Assembly: GCF_948329825.1 (NCBI RefSeq)
Contig: NZ_CAOJCM010000004.1
Coordinates: 1 to 64,000, forward strand
Direction of reading: 5' to 3'
DNA: 64,000 bases
From: Paenibacillus sp. JJ-100
GTDB taxonomy: Bacteria; Bacillota; Bacilli; Paenibacillales; Paenibacillaceae
The notes beneath the pieces were generated by a model. The model searched no databases. It saw only the letters and a list, made by a program, of their open reading frames with translations, and was not told the DNA's origin. Made by a program: the position numbers and the translations under genes. Of the stretch, positions 25,189-33,111 are shown piece by piece; positions within the stretch are counted from its first letter, which is position 1, and the number at the start of each line of letters is the position of its first letter.

Positions 25189-27010
25189 GCCTTTCCGCCA
25201 GCCGCGCCCTTCACTGGATTCCGAATCTCTTCGTTCAGGAGGTCAGCGCAAGCCGAAGGCGAGAGCCAAAAACTGGTCAGGGACACTTGGACGGATCTGG
25301 GCCTATCTCTCTCGGCGCAAGCTCAAGCTCTCGCTTGTACTGCTCATGGTCTTTGCCAGCTCCGCTCTGGCCCTGCTTGGGCCTTACATGGTGGGCGTAG
25401 CAGTTGATCAATTTATCGCTGGAGAGGCGACAAGTTCAAGCTGGACCTGGTTCCTGCTTGGACTGACAGCGGTGTACGTATTTTTTTCCCTCACATCCTG
25501 GTTGCAAAATATATGGATGATTGAGATTGCTCAGGAGACAGTCTTCCGTATGCGTTACGATCTGTTCGCTCATCTGCATAAGCTGCCGATTCCGTACTTT
25601 GGCAAACGTCAGCAGGGAGAGATTATGAGCCGAGTCACCAACGATATCGAGAATGTCAGTAGCACACTAAATAGCTCGGCAATTCAGATTTTTTCGAGTG
25701 TGTTAACCTTGATTGGTACATTAGGTGTGATGCTGTGGCTTAGTCCACTGCTGACGTTACTTACATTTATCGTGGTACCTCTGATGGCTCTAGGGATGCG
25801 CTGGATTACGCGCAGAACGGGTCCGCTTTTCAAAGAGCGGCAGCGCAATCTGGGTGAACTGAACGGTTATATTGAAGAGACGTTATCCGGGCAGCGGATT
25901 ATCAAGGCATTTTCACAGGAAGAACGCGTCATTCGCGGCTTTGAGGAGCGGAATATGCGCATCCGGATTTCTGCATTCTGGGCACAGACCATTTCGGGTT
26001 TTATTCCGAAACTCATGAACGGACTGAACAACCTGAGCTTTGCAATCGTAGCGGGGATTGGTGGTATTTTGGCCATTCAAGGCTCGGTTACGGTAGGGGT
26101 TATCATTATTTTTGTGGAATATGCGCGTCAATTCACTCGTCCATTGAACGATCTGGCGAATCAGTGGAATACACTGTTGTCTGCCATCGCCGGGGCTGAG
26201 CGGGTATTCGAAGTGTTAGACGAGGATGAAGAGACGAAGGATGAAGTGGCTGCGATAGCTCTGGATAACATACAGGGCAACGTTCGGTTCGATAAGGTAT
26301 CGTTTGGATATGATGAAGGGCGAGAGATTCTACGCGGTATCAGCTTTGAGGCTAAGCCGGGTGAGATGATTGCGTTGGTCGGCCCGACGGGGGCAGGCAA
26401 AACTACCCTGATTCAGCTCTTATCCCGCTTTTACGATCCGACCAATGGAACGATTACCGTAGACGGGCATCCAATGACCACCATAAGGCGAGAAAGTCTT
26501 CGCTCACACATGGCCTTTGTGTTGCAAGATTCATTTTTGTTCCAGGGAACCATTCGGGAAAACATCCGATTTGGACGTTTGGATGCAACGGATGAAGAGG
26601 TAGAGGCGGCCTCCAAGCTGGCGAATGCGCATTCCTTTATAATGCGAATGAAGAATGGGTATGACCGGGTGCTCCAGGCAGATGGAAGTGGGATTAGCCA
26701 GGGGCAGAAGCAGTTGCTTGCCATTGCCCGGGCAATCCTCGCGGACCCGTCTATTCTGGTGCTGGACGAGGCGACCAGCAGCATTGATACGGTGACTGAG
26801 ATCAAGATTCAGGAAGGGCTGGAGCGTCTGATGCAAGGCCGTACCAGCTTTGTGATCGCACACAGGCTGAACACCATCCGTCAAGCCGACCGCATTTTGG
26901 TGTTAAAGGACGGACAATTACTGGAGCAAGGTTCACATGAGGAACTGCTGAAACAAGGCGGATTTTATCGTGATCTGTACAACAGCCAGTTGCGCAAAAA
27001 AGCCCAGTAA
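25169..27010 (+). CDS. Heterodimeric ABC exporter, catalytic subunit (BmrD/YheH-like)
   Basis: A 613-aa partner of the preceding subunit, starting at ATG 25169 behind GGGGAGGG. It begins with a ~60-residue basic cytoplasmic extension before the first helix. The ATPase keeps the catalytic residues, Walker A GPTGAGKTT, Walker B ILVLDEATSSID and His in FVIAHRLNT, while its signature is ISQGQKQ instead of LSGGQ. Combined with the intact LSGGQ and lost catalytic residues of the partner, the pair makes one consensus and one degenerate ATP site, as known for this class. The genes overlap and are surely co-translated. Confidence 0.85.
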   Translation: MFKAIIEPFRQPRPSLDSESLRSGGQRKPKARAKNWSGTLGRIWAYLSRRKLKLSLVLLMVFASSALALLGPYMVGVAVDQFIAGEATSSSWTWFLLGLTAVYVFFSLTSWLQNIWMIEIAQETVFRMRYDLFAHLHKLPIPYFGKRQQGEIMSRVTNDIENVSSTLNSSAIQIFSSVLTLIGTLGVMLWLSPLLTLLTFIVVPLMALGMRWITRRTGPLFKERQRNLGELNGYIEETLSGQRIIKAFSQEERVIRGFEERNMRIRISAFWAQTISGFIPKLMNGLNNLSFAIVAGIGGILAIQGSVTVGVIIIFVEYARQFTRPLNDLANQWNTLLSAIAGAERVFEVLDEDEETKDEVAAIALDNIQGNVRFDKVSFGYDEGREILRGISFEAKPGEMIALVGPTGAGKTTLIQLLSRFYDPTNGTITVDGHPMTTIRRESLRSHMAFVLQDSFLFQGTIRENIRFGRLDATDEEVEAASKLANAHSFIMRMKNGYDRVLQADGSGISQGQKQLLAIARAILADPSILVLDEATSSIDTVTEIKIQEGLERLMQGRTSFVIAHRLNTIRQADRILVLKDGQLLEQGSHEELLKQGGFYRDLYNSQLRKKAQ

Positions 27011-27144
27011 GGCAGCTAATCAGGACAGAATCAAGTAGATTCGATGTCTCAATAGAGAAGTACATGATACTTGTATCAGTGAAGCCAAAGTTCCGAGTCA
27101 CAAGTCACGAGTTCCGATAAGAAGCAGATTCGTAAGAAATAAAT

Positions 27145-27182
27145 AAAGGACGGAGCTGGATCAACCCAGCCCGTCCTTTTAC
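27145..27182. terminator. Bidirectional terminator
   Basis: Stem AAAGGACGGAGCTGG / CCAGCCCGTCCTTT, loop ATCAA, then TTTT on the plus strand and an A-run on the other side. It separates convergent transcripts. Confidence 0.8.
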
Positions 27183-27264
27183 TATATATTCGTTAATCTC
27201 TCATATCCTTTTATCATATCCCATAATATCCCCATGACATCCCCCAGCTTCACACACATCAGTT

Positions 27265-28893
27265 TCAGCTGGTCACTTTCCAGTTATGCACTTCTCTCAC
27301 TTGTAACGGCTGATGTCGTCGAATATAATCTTCCACCAGTGCAGCCATGTCTGTAGCGCCTTCGTGCAGCACTTTTTTGCCCGGATACATCGCATAATCT
27401 CCACCGCCTGCCGCGCGGTAACTGTTCATTACCACAGCGTACGTTCCATCCATCTCCAGCGGTTTACCCTCACATTCGAGCTTCACTACTCGCCTGCCCA
27501 CAGGCTGGGAGATGTCCAGTTCGTATTCAATGCCGGCCCACATGTCGTAATTATAATGTTGAGGTTTGGGCTGTATGTAAGCTGGATTAACGATGACTTT
27601 CCCGGAAGGTTCCAACTCAAAATAGCGTGCAGTCTGCTCCAAAGCCTCCCGAATATCCTCTCCGCTCAGTTCTAGCACAGTTAAGGTGTTAGGATAGATG
27701 AAGTTGGATAACACATCCCGAACCGTAATTTGGCTGCCGAATCCACGAGCCTCTTCACTTAGCATAGCAGTATTGGATATCTGAGCTCCCGTTGCTTCCA
27801 ACTGCACCTCATGTACAAAATCAATAAAGGGATGTGCCTGAAGCCGCAACTGTGTGGCACTGGATATGGATAGATCCCCATCTCCGGCTACTTCTCCGAT
27901 TGGCTGATCCAACCATTGCTGCGCCGAAGCTTCCAACTCTTCCGTTACCTTTATGACCACTGGGTTAGGCTTAAGATCAGGGTATTCATCCAGCATTAGC
28001 AACTGCGCTTTCTTGTCCTTGATGCTCCACTCCCCGCTTGGAGATTGCTCCAACTGTACAGACACATGACCTAATCCACTACCATTGAATCCAGGTTGAA
28101 TGACAGTTACCCCATGGATTTCTGCTGTTAACTGGCGGTGCTGATGACCTGTCAGTAATACGTCAATGCCATCGATTTCCCGGCATATGGCATAGGCTTG
28201 ATTTTCCCCGGTTAAGCGCTCGGCAGGTTCTCCCGTTGTCAAATCACACTCAAATCCCCCATGATAACTGACTACCAGCACATCAGGCTGCTCGTTTTGA
28301 CGAATGTAATGGACCCACGTACGAATGGTTTCCAGTGCATCCAGGAAGTGCAGGCCTTCGATATTTTTCGGGTGCTCCCAGTTAGGGATGTAATGTGTCG
28401 TGGCTCCGAGCAAAGCGATTTTCACACCGGAAGAGAGCTTTTTAATCAGATATGGAGGTCCAAAAGCAGGAGTACCTGTTCCACCCGGAGCAATGGGATG
28501 CTCTTCCTGTTTAACAATATTCGCAGACAGCCACGGAAAGGAGGAGCTTCTCACCGCATCATGCAGCAGATCCTGGCCATAGTTGAACTCGTGATTGCCC
28601 ATCACAGCTGCATCGTATCCGAGCTCGTTTAACACGTTTATGAAAGGATGAATACCATCTTTGGAACCATGAGAAGCGGCATAAGAAGCTAGAGGGGAGC
28701 CTTGCAACAAGTCTCCGTTATCGACTAGCAGCAATTCAGGTGAGCGCTCACGTTCTTGCTGAATCAGAGAAGCCAGCAGGGCAAGACCGGCATGACGATA
28801 AGCATTGGTGTTGTAATGAATCGGGCGAATCGCCCCGTGAAGGTCACTAGTGAATAGGATATCGAAGTTTGTCGTAGGCAGAGTGCGCGTCAT
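27265..28893 (-). CDS. Cytosolic 5'-nucleotidase/UshA-like metallophosphoesterase (YunD-like)
   Basis: A 542-aa two-domain phosphoesterase. The N-terminal calcineurin-like half has all metal motifs: FTSDLHG (15-21), DNGD, GNHEFNYG (Asn-His pair), SYHGG and GHQHRQL. The C-terminal 5'-nucleotidase substrate domain (from about 345) includes LSNFIYPNTLTVLELSGEDI and NSYRAAGGGDYAMYPG. There is no signal peptide, so unlike UshA it is intracellular, as B. subtilis YunD. It probably hydrolyses nucleotides or nucleotide sugars. The gene is divergent from the phn operon. Confidence 0.82.
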   Translation of the reverse strand: MTRTLPTTNFDILFTSDLHGAIRPIHYNTNAYRHAGLALLASLIQQERERSPELLLVDNGDLLQGSPLASYAASHGSKDGIHPFINVLNELGYDAAVMGNHEFNYGQDLLHDAVRSSSFPWLSANIVKQEEHPIAPGGTGTPAFGPPYLIKKLSSGVKIALLGATTHYIPNWEHPKNIEGLHFLDALETIRTWVHYIRQNEQPDVLVVSYHGGFECDLTTGEPAERLTGENQAYAICREIDGIDVLLTGHQHRQLTAEIHGVTVIQPGFNGSGLGHVSVQLEQSPSGEWSIKDKKAQLLMLDEYPDLKPNPVVIKVTEELEASAQQWLDQPIGEVAGDGDLSISSATQLRLQAHPFIDFVHEVQLEATGAQISNTAMLSEEARGFGSQITVRDVLSNFIYPNTLTVLELSGEDIREALEQTARYFELEPSGKVIVNPAYIQPKPQHYNYDMWAGIEYELDISQPVGRRVVKLECEGKPLEMDGTYAVVMNSYRAAGGGDYAMYPGKKVLHEGATDMAALVEDYIRRHQPLQVREVHNWKVTS

Positions 28894-29088
28894 TTTACAA
28901 TCTCCTCTAATATATAAGTTTAGATATATCTGGCATACTCAATGAGCCTATTTTAACAGAAGAATGTCACGCTGACAGCCTGCCAGGAAACTTTACAAAA
29001 CTCCAAATTTCGTTTCACATCACGCAAATATTTGCCAATTATAGTAGACAAGTATTGAAAATTAGAAAAACTTTTGGAGGGTGTTCGA

Positions 29089-30075
29089 TTGAAGAAGTCT
29101 GCTTTTTTTCTACCATTATTGATTTTGGTTCTGTTCCTAAGTGCATGTGGGTCTAATGCTACAAGCAACACATCCAACGGGGCTGAGAATGGTTCCAGTG
29201 CGCCGGGCACATCGACCGATTCAGCAGAGAAAGACAAAACCGCTGAAGGTTATGTACCTACAGAACTGACAGTACAATTCGTTCCTTCCCAGAATGCAGA
29301 CACCCTAGAAGCGAAGGCGAAACCACTGGAAAAATTGCTTGGTGACAAGCTGGGTATTCCGGTGAAAGTGAGCGTTTCAACAGATTACAACACCATTATT
29401 GAAGCAATGGCTTCCAAAAAAGTAGATGTAGGCTTCCTGCCTCCAACGGCTTATGTACTTGCAAAAGAAAAAGAGGCTGCTCAGGTGATTTTGCAAGCTC
29501 AACGTTATGGTGTGAATGACGAGACAGGCGCTCCGACAGAGCAACTGGCAGACTCTTATAAGTCTATGATTATTGTAAAAAAAGACTCTCCGATCCAATC
29601 GGTTGAGGATCTGAAAGGTAAAAAGATCGCTTACCAGAACGTAACATCTTCCGCTGGTTATGTATGGCCTGCAGCCTTGTTGCTGGATCGCGGCGTTGAC
29701 CCATTGAAAGATGTACAACCAGTAACGGTTAAGGGTCACGACCAAGGTGTTCTCGCCGTACTGAACGGTGATGTAGATGCAGCGGCTATTTTCCAAGATG
29801 CACGTAACACGGTTTCCAAAGACTACCCAACTATTTTTGAAGACACACGCGTACTTGCATTCACTGAGCCTATTCCTAACGATACGATTGCTGTTCGTAC
29901 TGACATGAATGCAGATTGGACTGCGAAGATCAAACAAGCCTTCATCGATATCGGTAAAGATACTGAAGGTCACCAGATCATCAAAGAAATCTACACGCAC
30001 GAAGGTTATGTGGAGTCCGATGACAGCAAGTTCGACATCGTTCGCCAGTATAACGAGAAAGTGAAAACCGAGTAG
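29089..30075 (+). CDS. phnD: Phosphonate-type ABC transporter substrate-binding lipoprotein
   Basis: A 328-aa extracytoplasmic binding protein, PhnD/SBP family. TTG 29089 is chosen as start because GGAGGG lies 7 bases upstream. The lipobox LSAC gives lipidated Cys20. The mature protein contains FVPSQNADTLEAKAKPLEKLL, STDYNTIIEAMASKKVDVGFLPPTAYVLA and the second-lobe block FQDARNTV...IPNDTIAVR, typical of PhnD. It feeds the importer encoded downstream. Phosphonates or phosphite are the family ligands; no C-P lyase genes are nearby, so the true ligand (2-aminoethylphosphonate, phosphite, methylphosphonate) is not known. Confidence 0.85.
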   Translation: MKKSAFFLPLLILVLFLSACGSNATSNTSNGAENGSSAPGTSTDSAEKDKTAEGYVPTELTVQFVPSQNADTLEAKAKPLEKLLGDKLGIPVKVSVSTDYNTIIEAMASKKVDVGFLPPTAYVLAKEKEAAQVILQAQRYGVNDETGAPTEQLADSYKSMIIVKKDSPIQSVEDLKGKKIAYQNVTSSAGYVWPAALLLDRGVDPLKDVQPVTVKGHDQGVLAVLNGDVDAAAIFQDARNTVSKDYPTIFEDTRVLAFTEPIPNDTIAVRTDMNADWTAKIKQAFIDIGKDTEGHQIIKEIYTHEGYVESDDSKFDIVRQYNEKVKTE

Positions 30076-30116
30076 TTTTTCGATCCAGAAGCAATTCGTG
30101 ACTTGTGTACAGCAAA

Positions 30117-30154
30117 CAGGCCAGTTCAGCGTAATTGACGCTGCACTGGCTTGT
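30117..30154 (+). other. Intra-operon hairpin after phnD
   Basis: Strong stem CAGGCCAGT-CAGCGT / ACGCTG-ACTGGCTTG with loop AATTG but no T-run. It may stabilise the phnD message or weakly terminate, keeping binding protein above permease, which is common in importer operons. Confidence 0.5.
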
Positions 30155-30191
30155 GCCGTTATTACAAGTGCCTGCTGAAAGCCGCAGGAAA

Positions 30192-30384
30192 CTATATAAG
30201 TTGAACTATTGATTTACACCATAACGGAGAGGGCAGAAAAAACCTGGAAAAGCGGAGCGTTCGCCTTTATCACCGGATTTTACCCTTGAATTGGGAATCA
30301 AAAAAATCTGGGGATAACAGCGATTGTAAGGTTATTCTGTCATCGAAGTGCCCGTTTAAATCATCTTTAGTTCAACTTATATAG
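30192..30384. mobile_element. MITE-like 193-bp element with 17-bp perfect terminal inverted repeats
   Basis: The ends CTATATAAGTTGAACTA (30192-30208) and TAGTTCAACTTATATAG (30368-30384) are exact reverse complements. The 159-bp interior has no reading frame of note. Size, perfect terminal repeats, lack of coding capacity and insertion in an operon gap fit a non-autonomous miniature element. I believe similar intergenic repeats occur widely in Paenibacillus, from memory only. I see no clear target duplication. It separates phnD from phnC, so it can affect their co-expression. Confidence 0.7.
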
Positions 30385-30417
30385 ATAAATTCTATGGATG
30401 AAAGAAGGATTAACGCG

Positions 30418-31215
30418 ATGATTGAGCTTCACAACGTGACCAAAACGTATGCGAACGGCACGAAAGGCCTCGATAACATCAATTTAAAATTCAAGCAGGG
30501 TGAATTTATTGCAGTGGTTGGTTTGTCTGGTGCAGGCAAGTCTACACTGCTGCGTTCCATCAACCGGCTGCATGATATTAGTGAGGGAGAGATACTGATC
30601 AATGGAAGCTCCATCACGAGAGCGCAAGGCAAACGCCTGCGCATGATTCGGCGCGATATCGGCATGATTTTTCAGAGCTTCAATCTGGTGAAACGCTCCA
30701 GTGTATTGCGTAATGTATTGGCGGGCCGGGTGGGATATCATTCTACACTTCGTACCATTCTGGGTCGTTTTCCGAAAGAGGATGTCGAGCTCGCCTTTGA
30801 CGCACTGGATCGGGTGAATATTTCGGAGAAAGCCTATTCTCGTGCAGATCAGTTGTCTGGTGGACAGCAGCAGCGTGTGGCGATTGCCCGTGTACTCGCT
30901 CAGGAAGCCAAAATTATTCTCGCGGATGAGCCGGTCGCTTCCCTTGACCCACTGACGACGAAACAGGTTATGGATGACCTAAAACGGATTAATCAGGAGC
31001 TTGGGATTACAACGATTGTTAACTTGCACTTTATTGACCTTGCGAGAGAGTATGCAACACGGATTGTTGGTTTGCGGGGAGGCGAAGTGGTATTTGATGG
31101 TCCGGTGGAAGAGGCGACGGATGAGCGTTTTGCTGAGATCTATGGCAGACCGATTCTGGCGGATGAATTGCTGGACAAGCAGGCTGTGCATGAGCAGGAA
31201 GAAGTGCTGGTATGA
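30418..31215 (+). CDS. phnC: Phosphonate-type ABC transporter ATPase
   Basis: A 265-aa ATPase starting at ATG 30418 (AAGGA 8 bases upstream; the in-frame ATG 30394 has no such site). It has Walker [10 protein letters not shown], the PhnC-typical [17 protein letters not shown]-loop region, signature [13 protein letters not shown], Walker [14 protein letters not shown] and switch His in NLHFIDLA. It energises import of the PhnD ligand with the two permeases that follow; the first permease overlaps its stop (ATGA). Confidence 0.88.
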   Translation: MIELHNVTKTYANGTKGLDNINLKFKQGEFIAVVGLSGAGKSTLLRSINRLHDISEGEILINGSSITRAQGKRLRMIRRDIGMIFQSFNLVKRSSVLRNVLAGRVGYHSTLRTILGRFPKEDVELAFDALDRVNISEKAYSRADQLSGGQQQRVAIARVLAQEAKIILADEPVASLDPLTTKQVMDDLKRINQELGITTIVNLHFIDLAREYATRIVGLRGGEVVFDGPVEEATDERFAEIYGRPILADELLDKQAVHEQEEVLV

Positions 31216-32069
31216 AAGGACAAACCAATATTTCACTTGAACATGAAGGACGTACGGGTGCGGGCAAGGAACCTGGTTCCAACCCGAGACAAATCGTGAA
31301 TCGTCCCAAACCACCGGGGAAGACGAAACATTTGCTAACGCTAGTCATCATCGTGTTGCTCTTGTGGGCAAGTGCCAAGCAAACGGATGCCAGCTTTACA
31401 GAACTATTTACAGGTGGACCGGAGATGTGGAAGCTGTTGAAGGAGATGTTTCCACCTCGCTGGAGTTATTTTGACAATATCGTGCAGGGCATGTTGGAGA
31501 CCATCCGTATGGCTTTGATCGGAACAACGATTGGTGCCATTCTTGCCATTCCGATCTCCATCATCTGTGCAGGCAATCTCATGCCGAGCCGCTGGATCTA
31601 TTATCCGGCACGTTTTCTATTGAACCTGATTCGTACGATCCCTGACTTGCTTTTGGCAGCTTTGTTTGTTGCTGTGTTTGGTCTGGGGCCGATTCCGGGG
31701 ATTCTCGCTTTGGCTGTATTCTCGGTAGGACTGATCGCCAAGCTCACGTATGAGTCACTGGAGACGATTGACAAAGGACCGCTTGAAGCCATGACCGCGG
31801 TAGGCATGAACCGAATCCAGCTTATTGTTTATGGTGTCGTACCGCAGCTGGCTGCCCAGTTCACATCGTATGTGTTGTATGCATTCGAGATAAACGTTCG
31901 CGCTGCCGCCATTCTTGGATTAGTCGGTGCGGGAGGGATCGGGCTCTATTACGAAGCGACACTCGGATTCCTGGAGTATGACAAGACGAATACGATCATT
32001 ATTTTCACACTAGCCATCGTTCTGATTATCGACTATGTGAGCAATAAGCTGCGGGAGAAATTGTTATGA
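31212..32069 (+). CDS. phnE: Phosphonate-type ABC permease 1
   Basis: A 285-aa permease with a ~40-residue hydrophilic N-terminal extension, one helix ([14 protein letters not shown]) and a further five. The binding-protein-dependent EAA-type loop reads [21 protein letters not shown], and the PhnE-family ending [20 protein letters not shown] is present. The start overlaps phnC by 4 bases and its stop overlaps the next permease, so all three are coupled. Two permease genes per system, giving a heterodimeric channel, is common for PhnCDE in Bacillota. Confidence 0.87.
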   Translation: MKGQTNISLEHEGRTGAGKEPGSNPRQIVNRPKPPGKTKHLLTLVIIVLLLWASAKQTDASFTELFTGGPEMWKLLKEMFPPRWSYFDNIVQGMLETIRMALIGTTIGAILAIPISIICAGNLMPSRWIYYPARFLLNLIRTIPDLLLAALFVAVFGLGPIPGILALAVFSVGLIAKLTYESLETIDKGPLEAMTAVGMNRIQLIVYGVVPQLAAQFTSYVLYAFEINVRAAAILGLVGAGGIGLYYEATLGFLEYDKTNTIIIFTLAIVLIIDYVSNKLREKLL

Positions 32070-32878
32070 TGAAAAATGAAGCAAGCCGTATACGGCCAAG
32101 ACCCAAACCACGTAAAAATCCGATGCGCTGGATCATTATTCTGTTGTTAATTTTGGTCTATGCGTGGGCTCTAGCGGGGGTGCCTTTTACCGGATTCAAG
32201 GAAACCGCCGGACAGATTATGAAAGCGATCATCGCGGGCATATTCTCGCCTGACTGGGATTTTGTTTATTTACCTGAAGGTGAGGATTTGCTGCGCGGGT
32301 TGCTGGATACGCTAGCGATCTCTGTGCTTGGTACCGTGATTTCTGCCGTACTCTGTATTCCATTTGCCTTCTGGTCTGCACGCAATATGAGTGGACATCG
32401 GGCGATCTCGGGTGCGGGCAAAATGATGCTTAGTTTCATCCGTACGTTTCCCGAGATCATTATGGCCCTATTGTTCATCAAAGCGGTAGGCCCCGGATCA
32501 TTCGCAGGGGTGCTCGCCCTTGGACTTCACTCCATCGGTATGCTTGGTAAACTGTACGCGGATGAGGTTGAAAATATCGATTATGGCCCGTCCGAGGCGT
32601 TACTCGCTTCCGGAGCGACCCGAATGCAGCAGTTATGGTTTGCCATTCTGCCGCAGGTTATCCCGGGCTTCCTGAACTATACGTTGTATCGGTTTGAGAT
32701 CAATGTGCGTTCTGCCACGATCCTCGGCGTCATCGGAGCAGGTGGGATCGGAACGCCGCTGATCTTTGCACTCAGCACCCGAAACTGGCCACGTGTAGGT
32801 ATTATCCTGCTCGGCATAATCGTGATGATCACGATTATTGACCTGATCTCCGGGTATATCCGGAAGAAGCTGGTGTAG
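32066..32878 (+). CDS. phnE: Phosphonate-type ABC permease 2
   Basis: A 270-aa paralogue of the preceding permease with six predicted helices. The EAA loop EALLASGATRMQQLWFAILPQ and the motif FEINVRSATILGVIGAGGIG match its partner closely. The ATG overlaps the previous TGA (ATGA). It is the last gene of the phn operon; a hairpin terminator follows at 32920-32975. Confidence 0.87.
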   Translation: MMKNEASRIRPRPKPRKNPMRWIIILLLILVYAWALAGVPFTGFKETAGQIMKAIIAGIFSPDWDFVYLPEGEDLLRGLLDTLAISVLGTVISAVLCIPFAFWSARNMSGHRAISGAGKMMLSFIRTFPEIIMALLFIKAVGPGSFAGVLALGLHSIGMLGKLYADEVENIDYGPSEALLASGATRMQQLWFAILPQVIPGFLNYTLYRFEINVRSATILGVIGAGGIGTPLIFALSTRNWPRVGIILLGIIVMITIIDLISGYIRKKLV

Positions 32879-32919
32879 AGGGGAGGAATACGTTAACCGT
32901 CTCGATCCATAATCAACGA

Positions 32920-32975
32920 TGAGAAGCAGCCTCGTGCATTCGCATGGAGCTGCTTCTTTGATGATTTTATTTTCA
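32920..32975 (+). terminator. Terminator of phn operon
   Basis: Stem GAAGCAGC / GCTGCTTC with an inner GTGC/GCAT-type pairing and outer AATC..GATT, followed by the T-rich TTTTATTTTC. Confidence 0.6.
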
Positions 32976-33032
32976 CACACGTAGAGGGGTTATGGGCCTG
33001 ATCTCCATATCCTGATTTCTTTGTTCATAGAA

Positions 33033-33087
33033 CAAAAAAAACCGAAACCAACACCGCCTGTTCCCCGGGGCGGAGTGGTTTCGGTTA
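33033..33087 (-). terminator. Terminator of the large secreted-protein gene
   Basis: On the minus strand, stem AACCGAAACCA-CCGCC / GGCGG-TGGTTTCGGTT is followed by TTTTTTT. Lies 25 bases after the stop of the 935-aa gene. Confidence 0.8.
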
Positions 33088-33111
33088 TCATTGCCTAAAC
33101 TTACAGCAAAA

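Noticed and set aside
29377..30000. 207-codon minus-strand frame across phnD
   Set aside because: Antisense shadow without ribosome binding site; PhnD family motifs are on the plus strand.
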